In this document: in pieces, positions 9,678-19,397 of the stretch
Position numbering within the stretch: the stretch's first letter is position 1
Layout: every line of letters starts with the position of its first letter
Source: Pseudomonas cichorii
GTDB lineage: Bacteria > Pseudomonadota > Gammaproteobacteria > Pseudomonadales > Pseudomonadaceae
Direction: 5' to 3'
Length of the DNA: 64,000 nucleotides
Assembly: GCF_015471405.1 (NCBI RefSeq)
Contig: NZ_BLVZ01000001.1
Location: forward strand, 186,001-250,000
Made by a program: the position numbers and the translations under genes
Notes under the pieces: model-generated
Databases searched by the model: none
What the model saw: the letters and a program-made list of their open reading frames with translations, nothing else
What the model was told of the DNA's origin: nothing

Positions 9678-10531
9678 GGCACGCTCCAGGTGAAGTCCAC
9701 GGCATCGGCACTTTCAACCATCTGCAGGGCGAAGCCGGCTGCGTCGAGGGGGGTGTGCAGCGCTTCGCCCATGCTGGCGGCCAGACGCGCCAACGGTATG
9801 ACCCGGCGGCCGTTGGCGCGCGGGCTGACCACGGTGGTCAGTTCGGTGAGTCTGCCGGGATCGTTGCCGAGAGTGCGCAGGGCCTTGTCGAAGCCCTTGT
9901 TTCCTGCGTTGCTCACACCAAAATGACTGGCCTCGGCAGGCAGCGTGAAGCGCACTCGGGTCAGTCGATCATTGAACAGGCACAGCAGCAGGCCTGGAGC
10001 CAGCAGTTCCATGCGCACGATGGACAGCGCCGCGGTGTCAGTGAAGCCTTGGACCTCCAGGCCCGGCCAGGCAGCCAGCAGGTTCGAGCGCAGCAGAAAG
10101 CCACTTAGCTTGTCGCCGGTTGCCACGGGCTGGCATTGGACTTCGGGTACGGCTTCGGCGTGCAGCTCCTGGCGCATCTCGCAGCTTTGCACCGCTTCCT
10201 CGGCGGCGGCGCGCAGCGCGTTGCAGGCTTGCTGTGCGGCTTGCGAATCGACGGTTGTACTGCCGATGCTGAGCGCTCCGTCAAGCAGGGCTGTGAGCCA
10301 GCCCTTGTCGACCTGAAAAAAGCGCAGGGACTCGGCCGGCAGCATAGCCATGTCCGCCACCAGGTAGTTGAACGGTACGCCCTTGAGCATCTGCAAGTCG
10401 CTCAACCAGGCGTGGATCAGTCCTGCGTCGGTATCGTTGCTGTCCCAGGTGACGATGGGTGGTGCGACGGGGACTCGCAAGCGCTGCGCCATCTCATCCA
10501 GGGTTATCCGTGTGCCGAATTGTCGTGCCAT
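9674..10531 (-). CDS. Conserved protein of unknown function (285 aa), fourth gene of the operon
   Basis: This is a soluble 285-residue protein. Its best-looking conserved segment is FNYLVADMAMLPAESLRFFQVDKGW followed by LTALLDGALSIGS (roughly residues 54-92); a second is LSGFLLRSNLLAAWPGLEVQGF (about 142-163). There is no signal peptide or membrane segment. It starts 2 bp after the stop of the 455-aa gene and its stop overlaps the start of the 1163-aa gene, so its product is likely made in step with both and may bind one of them. A GGGGA ribosome site lies in the end of the upstream gene. Function not recognised. Confidence 0.78.
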   Translation of the reverse strand: MARQFGTRITLDEMAQRLRVPVAPPIVTWDSNDTDAGLIHAWLSDLQMLKGVPFNYLVADMAMLPAESLRFFQVDKGWLTALLDGALSIGSTTVDSQAAQQACNALRAAAEEAVQSCEMRQELHAEAVPEVQCQPVATGDKLSGFLLRSNLLAAWPGLEVQGFTDTAALSIVRMELLAPGLLLCLFNDRLTRVRFTLPAEASHFGVSNAGNKGFDKALRTLGNDPGRLTELTTVVSPRANGRRVIPLARLAASMGEALHTPLDAAGFALQMVESADAVDFTWSVP

Positions 10532-10533
10532 GC

Positions 10534-11901
10534 TCAGTTTTTCCCCGTACCGATGGATTTGCCCAGTTCATCGACGGCTTTCTTGAGCAGGTTGGACAAT
10601 ACCTGTTCGACACGGCTCTCGGTGGTTTGCCCCGGCGCTCCGCTCGATGACAGATCTGCCAGTGCCGCATCCAGATCGTTGTTTTCCCAGGCTTGCAGCT
10701 GTTGCTGAGTGTGGCCGAGCTTCCAGCGGTACAGGGCGCTTGCGAAACTGCTGTTCTGCAGGGCCAGCAGCCGCCCGAGCTGCCAGGCGGCGCTGTAGCT
10801 GACATCGAACATACCGCTGGCCGGGTCGTAGCGCAGCAGTTCGTCGGGATGGCTGGCCGAGGGTTTCGGCATGGCTGTGGTGCTGACCGGCAACAACGGG
10901 CCACGGTACCAGGACACGCTCTGCTCACCGTTACGCAAAGCATGGTTCATCGCGCTGTAGCCGAGGCCGAAGGCATTCTCGACCTGCTTGTCGCCGCCAG
11001 CGTCCTGTGCGCTGGCCTTGTTCCAGGGCATGCGCAGCGCTGCGGGTTCAAGGGCTCTGAACAGCTGGGTAAAGTCCTGCTGCCCGTCGCGACAATTGAA
11101 GGTCCAGTTGGCCAGGCTCACCAGGCGGACGGTGCGTGTGCCGTCCGGTAATGCCTTGGACGGCTCACCCTCGTCCCCCGGCAAGTAGGTGGCGAAATTC
11201 TCCAGCGACACCAGATGCGCTACCGAGGAGTGCCCGGGGGCAGGCAGGCGATTGCCAACCACCACCGCATAGTCGAGCGGTGGCAGGCTGCCGTCGAGGC
11301 TGGCCTTGGCCTGGGGGGCGACACGACGCACATGGGCGTTCCAGCGCAAATCGTTGAGCGATGGGGCGATGGCGTTGAACAGATCGATATCCACATCGAT
11401 CACCGTGACCGGGTCTGTGCCCAGCTCTCCGGGTTCCTCGCTGCGCTGGGGAAAGAACAGTGTGTCTTTGCCAAGCAGATTGGCCACGGTCAGTTGCTGC
11501 GGGGCAGGTGGTGGATCGTTTTCATCGAACAGCAGCACGGCCAGCCAGCTTGGCGGGGGCTCGTCCTCAGCGGTCGGTTTTACGGAGGGCGAGCGCTGCC
11601 AGGGCAGGGTGGCAGTGTTCAGCACCACGTGGGGCAACTGTCGAGAGAAATCACCGCGAGCGCCATTTTGCGGTGACTGGCTGTTTAGGAATGTCGGGGG
11701 TAGACGATAGCGTTCTCCCAGAACCACGAAGCCCTGGGTCGACTTGAAGGTGTCCTGCTCCACGCCACCGATTTCTACGGTCTGGCTGGCACTGATGCAG
11801 TATTCGCCGCTGGCTAGTGGCGGCAACAGGCAGGGGATGAAGGTCAGGGACTGGTTGCCCGGATCCTGGTGGAGAAGGCGTTCGGGGGGAGTCAACGGCA
11901 C
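10534..11901 (-). CDS. Conserved protein of unknown function (455 aa), third gene of the operon
   Basis: The 455-residue product starts at a GTG with AAGGA 10 bases upstream. It is Pro-rich at the N terminus (PPERLLHQDPGN, EDEPPPSWLAVLLFDENDPPP). The C-terminal region has SAAWQLGRLLALQNSSFASALYRWK, a helical motif that looks conserved, and ends in a helix rich in Lys/Glu. There is no signal peptide or membrane helix. Spacing is 61 bp from the upstream 1358-aa gene and 2 bp to the downstream gene. I do not recognise a family with known activity. Confidence 0.76.
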   Translation of the reverse strand: MPLTPPERLLHQDPGNQSLTFIPCLLPPLASGEYCISASQTVEIGGVEQDTFKSTQGFVVLGERYRLPPTFLNSQSPQNGARGDFSRQLPHVVLNTATLPWQRSPSVKPTAEDEPPPSWLAVLLFDENDPPPAPQQLTVANLLGKDTLFFPQRSEEPGELGTDPVTVIDVDIDLFNAIAPSLNDLRWNAHVRRVAPQAKASLDGSLPPLDYAVVVGNRLPAPGHSSVAHLVSLENFATYLPGDEGEPSKALPDGTRTVRLVSLANWTFNCRDGQQDFTQLFRALEPAALRMPWNKASAQDAGGDKQVENAFGLGYSAMNHALRNGEQSVSWYRGPLLPVSTTAMPKPSASHPDELLRYDPASGMFDVSYSAAWQLGRLLALQNSSFASALYRWKLGHTQQQLQAWENNDLDAALADLSSSGAPGQTTESRVEQVLSNLLKKAVDELGKSIGTGKN

Positions 11902-11962
11902 GCTGGCGGATTCCTTGGGATACCGCCGACGGCGGTGTAGTCGAAGCGAGGGAAGCGTTGTT

Positions 11963-14900
11963 TCATTCGGCCCCCAGTGAACACAGGTGCGGTGCCACGC
12001 GGAAAATGGAGGGCGCGTCGCTGGAGTTCTTGCTCAGGTCGAGAGTGGTGGCGGTGGTCTTTTGCTGCCGCTGCAGTGCAGCAAGGATGTCGTTGCGCGC
12101 CTTGCTAGACTGCGGACTGCTCAGGGATTCGCCTAGCTGTGCCAGGGTATTGCCCGATTCATAGGGAGCATTGTCGGGTTTGCTGTCCGAACACGTGATT
12201 TTAAGTGGTATCGACGTGGGCGCCTGGAGGTTGCTGATCAGGATGCTCAGGCCATCTTGCGCGATAGGCTGCGCGGGGAGCAGATCAAGGCCGGTCAGGG
12301 CGTTGGCAAGCATCGCCGAACCTTGCAGGGTGGCACTCCCATTGCCCCAAAGGCCAGCAGGTACGTTACCGAGCAGGGCCTGGCTGCTCCAGTTACCGCC
12401 ATCCTGTTCATCGGTGCGTTTGATGCTCAGGCATAACGTACTGGTCAGCGACCCCTGTGGTTTGTCCATGGGGGCCACGCCCAGGCTGCGATTCCAGTTG
12501 CCTTGTGCCGGTGCCAGGGGACCGCTCACATGGGTAACCGGCACCGGGTTACTTAGTACCAGGCGCAGATTGGCGGGGTCGACCTTCCATAACAACTTGC
12601 TTTCTTGCGTGACGGTGTTTTTTAGCTCGACGGTGCCGAGCAGCCCACTCGGTGCGCTGATACCGATCAGCGGGCTCTGCGTGGGGGCTGGCTTGTCGGG
12701 TTTAAGAACGGTGGGGGCCGGAAGGAACGACTCGCGAAACTCCCCCCAGTCGATTGGTGTATTGCCGGGACGTTTCTGGGCACCGAAGTCGATGGTGAAG
12801 GACACCACCGACAGGTCGACCAGCGCCAGGCCACCGAAGTCAGGACCCCACAGGTCAAGATTGGCGTTGACCCGCGCATTGAGGGTGTAGGAGCTCAGCC
12901 ACAGATCGACCTTGACCGAGACACCGATGCTGACAGTGGCGCTGATTCGGTAAGTGAACGGTTTGAAGCGGATCAGGAAGTTGGTCTGTATCTGGAACCA
13001 GGCTTGCACGCCGCTGCTCTGCCAGGTGGCATCGAGCAGGCCGCCGGCCATGATCACCGAGGGCGTCAGGGCGAAGTACAGCTCGCCCTTGATTGTCAGC
13101 TGGTCCGAAACCCGCCAGTTCAGTCCCAGGCGCGGGACCTGCGGATAGTGCGCCGGCACCTTGAACTGTGGATGGTAGCCGCCCAGGGTGACGACGAAGT
13201 CACCGGCATAGGGGCTGTTGCCGAACCACAGGTAGAAGGCGAAGCCGCCGGTCAGCCGCGCATCGCGACTGAACACCCATGAGGTGGACGACAACTGCGC
13301 ATTCACTGCCAGCAAACCTTCCTCCAGTTGCAGGCTGGCCTTGAGCAGCAACTCGGCGTGTACCATCGTCAACGCCGGTTTCGCCGCCGTGGAGGGAGGC
13401 AGGCTCAGGGTGCTCTGGCCGAGCAGGGCGACTTCGCTGCGTGCCCCGAAGGACAGGGTCAGCAAGGCAAAGCTTTCGATCATCTTGAACGAACTGAAGC
13501 GTACTCCGGCGGCGAACCAGTCCTGATCGGCCGCGGGCTCGATGTACTTGCCGAGGTCAGCCTTTGCCTGCAGCTCGGTCATATTGCCCATCGCCGCCTG
13601 GATCAGCGGGAATTGCCCGACCTTGTCCACCTCCGGCAGGCGTAGCGCACGGTTGAAACCGACCCCGGCGGCCAGGCCGGTGACGAAGAAACACGGTGGG
13701 CCACCCAGCGGCACGTCGATGAAGGTGAAGGCCGTGAAGGACGGTCGATTGTCCGTCCCGGTGGTGTAGCTACCCAGTGCCGTGGCACCGAAGCGTCCGG
13801 CGCTGACCGTCAGTTGGCCATCGTAGGTCGGCTTTTCCCGGGTCCCGAAGCGACCCAGGGCACCGCCGATGCTCAGCGCCTTGCTGCGGTATTGCACGGC
13901 CAGCCCTGCCAGGTCGAATTCCAGCTTTCCGGCGGCACCCAGCAGGGGAATGTTCGCTTGCAGCCCGTTGAGCATGATGCTCAGACCACGAGTATCGAGG
14001 CCGGCATCGAGCAACACGGCAACGGCACCGCTGTCGGTCATGCTCAAGCCGATGCGCTGAAGGCGCAAGGGGCCGAGGGCGCGTTTTATCTTGATCCAGG
14101 CGACCTTGTCGGCGCTTGGTTGTTCTTCATCCTCCGGGAGTTCCGGTGCGGCATCTTCTTGCGCGTCTGGTTTGACTGGTGCTGCTGGCTTGACGGGCTT
14201 GATTGGCCCTGCCTCCTGGGGGGCTTTCGCTTTGCCGCCGAAGCGTGCCATCAGGGTTTTGCTCGGCTCGTTGCCCACCTTCAGGTCCACCGCCAGGGAC
14301 AGGCCGCCATCGAACGATTGCCCGGACAGAGTGGCCAGCGTGCTGCTTGCAGGGATAGGCGGCAAGACCTTGCTCGCCGCGATCAGGCGCACGCGCTCGA
14401 TGCCGAGGCGGTCGCTGCCGGCGGGTACCAGCTTGCCCGCCAGGGGAATGCTGTCCATGCCCAGTTCCAGATTGAGGCCAAGGTCCATGGCATACAGGTA
14501 TCCCCATGGATCGTCCTTCGACTGGCGTCCGGCTACCAGCACCGCATCGCTGATACTGCGGCCGGTCGGGTCTTGCGTAGTGCTCAGTAATGCCTTGAAC
14601 TCAAGGGCGAAAGACAGCGCATCGGACTCCGCCAGGAAAGTGAAGCCGGCTTTGCTCAGGCGCAGTTGCAGGCCTGCGGGCAACTCGCCTATCTGTGGCA
14701 GGTGCAGGGCGCGCAGAAGGTCATTCAAAGCGGGCGGACTGTCGTGGTTGGCCCAGTCGCCGGTAACTTTCCTGGTTTCACTGGCCAGATCGATTGCGAT
14801 ATTGAATTCGTTGTATTCATTGATGCGGAAGCCGCCCGCCAGTCCACCTGTGAACCCTTGCAGGTCACGCTGCATGCTCATTTCCAGGCGATGGAAAGCG

Positions 14901-16039
14901 AGGAAACGTTCATGGCCGATGTCGAACCTGCAGTCACCCTCGATGCTCAGCGCCGCACCGTACAAGGACTGTTCGGTCTTGGCCCAGAACTCCAGGCGCT
15001 CGATGGTCATCTCTCCCGGAAGATCGTGCTTGAAGACCTCTTTCACGAAGGTCGTCAGCGACGGTGCTGGCCTGGCCGGATCAAGGCCACCACTGAGGAT
15101 CTTGCCTGGCAGGTGCCCCTTGACCAGCAATGGCAGCCCGCCCAGGGTGAACACGCCCTGGAGAGCGAAAGACAGGATACTGTTCCGGTCCTTTGGCCGC
15201 AGAGTACTGAAGCGCAGTTGCACATCGCTGAGGTTGATCAGCCCGGGGCAGATATCCAGGCCCTTGTCGCCAACGGCATGCAGCGACAGATAGGCGTAGC
15301 TCACACTGTGGCTTTCCCGGTTGAAACCACAAAAGGTTTCGTTGCGCCGCAGCAGTTTGGAGCCATTGCGGTACTGTGCCGGCAGGTTGCCATCAACCAG
15401 AGCAGCGTTCTCATTCAGGGGATTTGCCGGTGCAGAGCCCACCAGCCCCATGGAGATGGCAACTTTCAGAGTGGGTTCCTGGAGCAGCGTCAACAGCGTG
15501 TCTACGCCGATCAGGTCGCTGGCGGCGCTGTCCCAGCCGAACAGGCTGGCACCTTGTCCGGCACTGAGGTGCTTGCCATCCACCGCAGGTTGCTCGTCAG
15601 CGGGACGTACCTCGCTGACCTGATGCAACCAGCCGAGCGGAGCGCTGATGTCGCTGCTGGCGATCAGCAGGCTGCGGCAGGCTAGGGTAGCGAGAATCGG
15701 ATAGGGAGCGTTCGGGAAGGCATCAATGAACTGCCAGTTCACCGGCAGGTTGATACCCAGCAGCACCATGCACCTTTCGCCGTCTGGCTGCACGCGCAGA
15801 AACACCGAGGGCTTTTTCACGCCCAGCAATGTCTCCTCTGCGTATCCGCGCAGGACGAAGGCCTGATCACTTTCGATCCAGCCCTGCTTGCTGTGCAGCG
15901 TCAATAGTAAAGGCAGACCGAGCGGTGTGAAGACCGCGTCGCAGGGCGTGCCCGGCAGTTTCGAGGTGTTCAGTACGCCCGATCGTTGCGCCTCGGGAAA
16001 TCCTTGCCGCAGTTGTGCGAGCAGGTCTTTTGCGTTCAT
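11963..16039 (-). CDS. Giant DUF6603-type protein (1358 aa), second gene of the operon
   Basis: The 1358-residue product is dominated by alternating hydrophobic/polar beta-strand sequence with Gly-rich turns, such as LSIGGALGRFG, GQLTVSAGRFGATALGSYT and FFVTGLAAGVGFNRALRLP. I associate this pattern with DUF6603, a family of unknown function. An Ala/Pro/Glu-rich linker near residues 615-665 separates an N-terminal part from the DUF6603-like core (about 670-1110). The C-terminal tail of about 200 residues is less structured. The repeated strands resemble a beta-helix or barrel, but there is no signal peptide. It is the largest gene of the cluster and probably its structural core. Family from memory, not searched. 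Confidence 0.72.
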   Translation of the reverse strand: MNAKDLLAQLRQGFPEAQRSGVLNTSKLPGTPCDAVFTPLGLPLLLTLHSKQGWIESDQAFVLRGYAEETLLGVKKPSVFLRVQPDGERCMVLLGINLPVNWQFIDAFPNAPYPILATLACRSLLIASSDISAPLGWLHQVSEVRPADEQPAVDGKHLSAGQGASLFGWDSAASDLIGVDTLLTLLQEPTLKVAISMGLVGSAPANPLNENAALVDGNLPAQYRNGSKLLRRNETFCGFNRESHSVSYAYLSLHAVGDKGLDICPGLINLSDVQLRFSTLRPKDRNSILSFALQGVFTLGGLPLLVKGHLPGKILSGGLDPARPAPSLTTFVKEVFKHDLPGEMTIERLEFWAKTEQSLYGAALSIEGDCRFDIGHERFLAFHRLEMSMQRDLQGFTGGLAGGFRINEYNEFNIAIDLASETRKVTGDWANHDSPPALNDLLRALHLPQIGELPAGLQLRLSKAGFTFLAESDALSFALEFKALLSTTQDPTGRSISDAVLVAGRQSKDDPWGYLYAMDLGLNLELGMDSIPLAGKLVPAGSDRLGIERVRLIAASKVLPPIPASSTLATLSGQSFDGGLSLAVDLKVGNEPSKTLMARFGGKAKAPQEAGPIKPVKPAAPVKPDAQEDAAPELPEDEEQPSADKVAWIKIKRALGPLRLQRIGLSMTDSGAVAVLLDAGLDTRGLSIMLNGLQANIPLLGAAGKLEFDLAGLAVQYRSKALSIGGALGRFGTREKPTYDGQLTVSAGRFGATALGSYTTGTDNRPSFTAFTFIDVPLGGPPCFFVTGLAAGVGFNRALRLPEVDKVGQFPLIQAAMGNMTELQAKADLGKYIEPAADQDWFAAGVRFSSFKMIESFALLTLSFGARSEVALLGQSTLSLPPSTAAKPALTMVHAELLLKASLQLEEGLLAVNAQLSSTSWVFSRDARLTGGFAFYLWFGNSPYAGDFVVTLGGYHPQFKVPAHYPQVPRLGLNWRVSDQLTIKGELYFALTPSVIMAGGLLDATWQSSGVQAWFQIQTNFLIRFKPFTYRISATVSIGVSVKVDLWLSSYTLNARVNANLDLWGPDFGGLALVDLSVVSFTIDFGAQKRPGNTPIDWGEFRESFLPAPTVLKPDKPAPTQSPLIGISAPSGLLGTVELKNTVTQESKLLWKVDPANLRLVLSNPVPVTHVSGPLAPAQGNWNRSLGVAPMDKPQGSLTSTLCLSIKRTDEQDGGNWSSQALLGNVPAGLWGNGSATLQGSAMLANALTGLDLLPAQPIAQDGLSILISNLQAPTSIPLKITCSDSKPDNAPYESGNTLAQLGESLSSPQSSKARNDILAALQRQQKTTATTLDLSKNSSDAPSIFRVAPHLCSLGAE

Positions 16040-16114
16040 TGCGTATGCCGCCAGTGTTCCGAAGGCTGGGTGTTGCGAGCAGTTCTGTTGCGGCTGATGT
16101 CAGGAGTGCTGTAT

Positions 16115-16468
16115 CTATTTTGTGTTGAACCTGCGTTCATTAGGAACATATTCGCCTTCAGAGACCAGTACCTCAAGGTTTTGTACCACGTTGTGGACTC
16201 CGGCGGCCTCAATCAGCGACGTGGGTGGCTTGACCGCCACGTAGAGATGGTTCTTGTCACCAATGGCAACCTGTAGCAGTTTGTCGATGCTGCTTTCGTC
16301 GACAGTTTCCTTTTCATCCGGCTTGGTGGCGTCCTTCGCCTTGAACTTGAACTGTTCGACCCCGAACAAGAAAGGACTATCGACTGTTGGGGTGCTGCCG
16401 GGGAGATCCAGCTTGACGTCGTAATGGTCCTCACCGAGGGACAGACGGAGGTTGATCGATATCTTCAT
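16115..16468 (-). CDS. Small conserved protein of unknown function (117 aa), first gene of the operon
   Basis: This is an acidic, soluble 117-residue protein (MKISINLRLSLGEDHYDVKLD) with no signal peptide or helix-turn-helix visible. AAGAAG lies 8 bases before the ATG. It opens the five-gene operon 75 bp before the 1358-aa gene. Strand-rich sequence suggests a small beta domain. Could be an adaptor, chaperone or structural piece for the giant proteins; nothing in the sequence decides this. A palindrome lies 119-138 bp upstream. Confidence 0.7.
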   Translation of the reverse strand: MKISINLRLSLGEDHYDVKLDLPGSTPTVDSPFLFGVEQFKFKAKDATKPDEKETVDESSIDKLLQVAIGDKNHLYVAVKPPTSLIEAAGVHNVVQNLEVLVSEGEYVPNERRFNTK

Positions 16469-16586
16469 TGCGCACTTCTTGTGAGATTGATGTTATATAG
16501 CCATTATGCGTAATTTCCTGTTCAGGTGAAAGAGCGATATCGGGCGGCATGGTTTGCGGGCGGACGCTTGTGAGGGCCTTGTTTGT

Positions 16587-16606
16587 ACGACTCGATATCG
16601 AGTCGT
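16587..16606. promoter_or_regulatory. Perfect 20-bp palindrome, operator candidate for the five-gene operon
   Basis: ACGACTCGAT at 16587-16596 is followed directly by its reverse complement ATCGAGTCGT, with no spacer. No T-run follows on either strand, so it does not look like a terminator. The central CGATATCG recurs at 16535-16542, 58 bp closer to the operon start. Two spaced sites upstream of an operon suggest a dimeric regulator, which is not identified. Confidence 0.5.
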
Positions 16607-16641
16607 GCCCGACAGCTTCCCACGTCAGATTTTGTAACCGG

Positions 16642-17904
16642 TCACTGCTTCAGCGTATTTTTCCGGATATGACCATTCTGCAAGATCATCGCCAGACGCT
16701 CGCCTTGACCTACCAGACAATCAATATCGGTCAGCGGGTCGCCGTCCACGACCAGCAGGTCGGCCAGTGCGCCGGGTGCGATGCAGCCCAGTTCACCCTC
16801 GCGCTGAAGAATCTGTGCAGCCACTCTGGTGGCGCTGCGCAGGGCCGCAAGATTGCCCAGCAGTTCGGCACGAATCTTCAGTTCGTGGCTCTGGTATTCA
16901 TGCATTTCACCGAGCAGGTCCGAGCCGTACCCCATGGGCACGCCCGCTTCGGCGAACAGCAACAGGGCATTGCGTCCGGCCTGACGCACGTCTTCGATCT
17001 TGGCGACCGAGTCTGCTGGCAATCCGAAGCGTTCCCCATACTGGGCGAGCATTTCATAGGTCACTTGAGTCGGTACTGCAAACGCACCTTTTTCTGCCAT
17101 CAGGCGGGCGGTGTCGGCATCCACCAGATTGCCGTGCTCGATGGTGCGCACGCCGCATTCGATGGCCCGGCGAATGGCGCGTGCCGTGTAAGCGTGAGCC
17201 ATTACATAAGTGTTGGCGGCTTCGGCCTCGTCGACGATGGCGCGGATTTCGGCTTCGCTGTATTGGGTGTTGGCAATCGGGTCGGTGGGTGAAGACACGC
17301 CCCCTGACGCCATGATCTTTATCTGGTTCGCGCCTTGTTGCAGTTCTTCGCGAACCGCCAGACGCACATTGTCGACCCCATCCACCACTCGAGCGATAGC
17401 CCCGGCGCGGAAGCAGCAGGAGCAGGGTTCATTCAGCAGAAGTTCGCCACGGGCGCGCATGTCGCCGTGGCCGCCTGTCTGCGACAAGGCCTTGCCCGAC
17501 GCAAAGATCTTTGGCCCGGGGATAAGCCCCAACTGGATGGAGCGGGCCAATGCCCAGTCGGCACCGCCGGCATCACGCACGGTGGTGAAACCGCGTTGCA
17601 GCATGGCTGCCAGGATCGGCAGTGCGCGATACATGATGATGGCGTTGGGTTGCAGGGCATTGAAGCCCAGGTTGGCATTGGAGGCCAGAACGTGAACATG
17701 GCAGTCGATGAGGCCGGGCATCAGCGTCTTGCCACCCAGATCGATAATCCTGGCCCCGGCTTCGGCGGGTTCGCCGGCAGGGCGTACAGCGACAATACGC
17801 TCGCCCTCGATCACGACTTCCTGGCCGGCAATCAATTGACCCAACTGAAGATCAAGCAAGCGACCGTTGCGCAGTATCAGGCGGGAAGAGTCAGTGTGAT
17901 TCAT
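16642..17904 (-). CDS. Metal-dependent amidohydrolase family protein
   Basis: The 420-residue cytoplasmic hydrolase has all the expected metal and catalytic residues of the amidohydrolase superfamily: His69-x-His71 in GLIDCHVHV, Lys196 in QIKIMASGG (carboxylated bridge lysine), His237 in VMAHAYT, His257 in TIEHGN and Asp329 in GYGSDLL. The closest relatives by feel are imidazolonepropionase-like and Xaa-Pro dipeptidase-like members that cleave cyclic amides or acyl-amino acids. It overlaps the MFS transporter stop by ATGA, so transporter and hydrolase probably handle the same compound. Substrate unknown. Confidence 0.88.
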   Translation of the reverse strand: MNHTDSSRLILRNGRLLDLQLGQLIAGQEVVIEGERIVAVRPAGEPAEAGARIIDLGGKTLMPGLIDCHVHVLASNANLGFNALQPNAIIMYRALPILAAMLQRGFTTVRDAGGADWALARSIQLGLIPGPKIFASGKALSQTGGHGDMRARGELLLNEPCSCCFRAGAIARVVDGVDNVRLAVREELQQGANQIKIMASGGVSSPTDPIANTQYSEAEIRAIVDEAEAANTYVMAHAYTARAIRRAIECGVRTIEHGNLVDADTARLMAEKGAFAVPTQVTYEMLAQYGERFGLPADSVAKIEDVRQAGRNALLLFAEAGVPMGYGSDLLGEMHEYQSHELKIRAELLGNLAALRSATRVAAQILQREGELGCIAPGALADLLVVDGDPLTDIDCLVGQGERLAMILQNGHIRKNTLKQ

Positions 17905-19211
17905 TGAAGGGCTCCAGTCAGAGGACGATGTGATACGTGCTTCCGGTCGCGATAGAGCATCGCGCCGGTGCCGCTGATGAGTGCTGCAAACATGATGTAG
18001 AACGCGGGGGCCACGTTGCTGCCGGTCGAGGCGATCAGCCAGGTGATGGTGAACGTGGCGAAGCCGCCGAAGATCGTCACGGCGAAGTTGTAGGCCACCG
18101 ACAAGCCCGTCGAGAGCACGTGGCTTGGTAGCAGCTCGCCGAAGGCGGCGAGGATCGAACCGATGTAACCCGAAATCAGCAGGCCGAGCACCACTTCAAA
18201 TACCAGCAGCGAAAACAGCCCCGGCATCTGGTTGATGAAAAGAAACATCGGGTAGGCGCTGAAGAAAATGGCCACTGCCGACCCCAGGAGCCATGGCCGA
18301 CGACCATAACGATCAGCAAGCGCGCCGACTATTGGCGTTGCCACGATCAACACAGCGCCGCCCATCATGCCCGCGCTGAATCCCATCCATGAAGGCAGGC
18401 CGAGCACCCGTTGGGCGTAGGAAGGAATGTAGAACAGGACGGCGTAGGTACAGACTGTCCAGAGCACGACCAGCGAGAAACTGATCAGGGTCTGGCGTGG
18501 GTAAGTGCGAAAGACTTCACGCAGGGGCGACTCGACAGGTTTGCTGGCGCTGTAGACAGGCGTCTCATCGACGCGGCTACGAATATAGAAACCCACCGGG
18601 CCGATCAGGGTGCCAATCAGAAAGGGCACCCGCCAGCCCCAGCTTTCCAGTTGTGCCTGGGTCAGGTAGCTGGACAGGACGGCACCCAGCGCGGAGCCGA
18701 GCAATACGGCCACGCCAATGCTGGCTTGAATCCAGCTGGAGTAGAAGGCTTTCTTGCCTTCGGGTGCGTGCTCGGTCAGGAATGCCGTGGCGCTGCCCAT
18801 TTCACCTCCGGCCGAGAAGCCTTGCAGCAGGCGCGCCAGCACAATCAGTACCGGCGCCATCAGGCCTATCTGCGCATAGCTGGGAGTGATGGCGATGATC
18901 AGTGTGCCAAGGGCCATGAGCAGAATGGTCAGCGAAAGTGCCGCCTTGCGCCCGTGCTTGTCGCCATAGATGCCCAGCACGATGCCACCCACCGGGCGCA
19001 TGAAGAAGCCGACGCCGAAGGTTGCCAGGGCCAGAAGGTAGGAAGTCAGCTCATTGCCGGTGGGAAAGAACACCTTGGCGATGATGACGGAAAAGAAGCT
19101 GTAGACCGTGAAGTCGAACCATTCCAGGCCATTGCCGATGACCGTGGCGATAACGGCACGACGCGCCTTTTGATTGTGGGTGCGTGATGGAGAGGCGTGT
19201 TCAGTGCTCAC
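17901..19211 (-). CDS. MFS transporter, metabolite:proton symporter (ProP/ShiA-like)
   Basis: The 436-residue inner-membrane protein has about 12 hydrophobic segments and the MHS-type signatures GLEWFDFTVYSFFS near the N terminus, GIYGDKHGRKAALS after helix 2 and GALADRYGRRPWLLG in the middle loop. The start is a GTG with AGGAG 7 bases upstream; the open frame continues further upstream but has no comparable ribosome site. It likely imports an organic acid, betaine or amide-like compound that the coupled amidohydrolase then opens. The LysR gene at 19398 lies upstream on the same strand. Confidence 0.87.
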   Translation of the reverse strand: MSTEHASPSRTHNQKARRAVIATVIGNGLEWFDFTVYSFFSVIIAKVFFPTGNELTSYLLALATFGVGFFMRPVGGIVLGIYGDKHGRKAALSLTILLMALGTLIIAITPSYAQIGLMAPVLIVLARLLQGFSAGGEMGSATAFLTEHAPEGKKAFYSSWIQASIGVAVLLGSALGAVLSSYLTQAQLESWGWRVPFLIGTLIGPVGFYIRSRVDETPVYSASKPVESPLREVFRTYPRQTLISFSLVVLWTVCTYAVLFYIPSYAQRVLGLPSWMGFSAGMMGGAVLIVATPIVGALADRYGRRPWLLGSAVAIFFSAYPMFLFINQMPGLFSLLVFEVVLGLLISGYIGSILAAFGELLPSHVLSTGLSVAYNFAVTIFGGFATFTITWLIASTGSNVAPAFYIMFAALISGTGAMLYRDRKHVSHRPLTGALQ

Positions 19212-19397
19212 TTTTTGACTCCTGCATGCAAGACATGCAGGAAGCAACCCTGCATTTATAAGGGGGCAGAGTTGAAAAGTTGAAACATTATTCGGATCTA
19301 ATGCCCGGTTGCGTTCGAGATTAGGCTTCGGCCTGGATTTGAGAAAGCGATCATTACGCAGGTTTGCATGCGTATTGCGCATGCAAGTAACCGCGTG

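Noticed and set aside
16587..16606. Palindrome as a terminator for the amidohydrolase gene
   Set aside because: No T-run on either strand and no loop, so an operator is more likely than a terminator.
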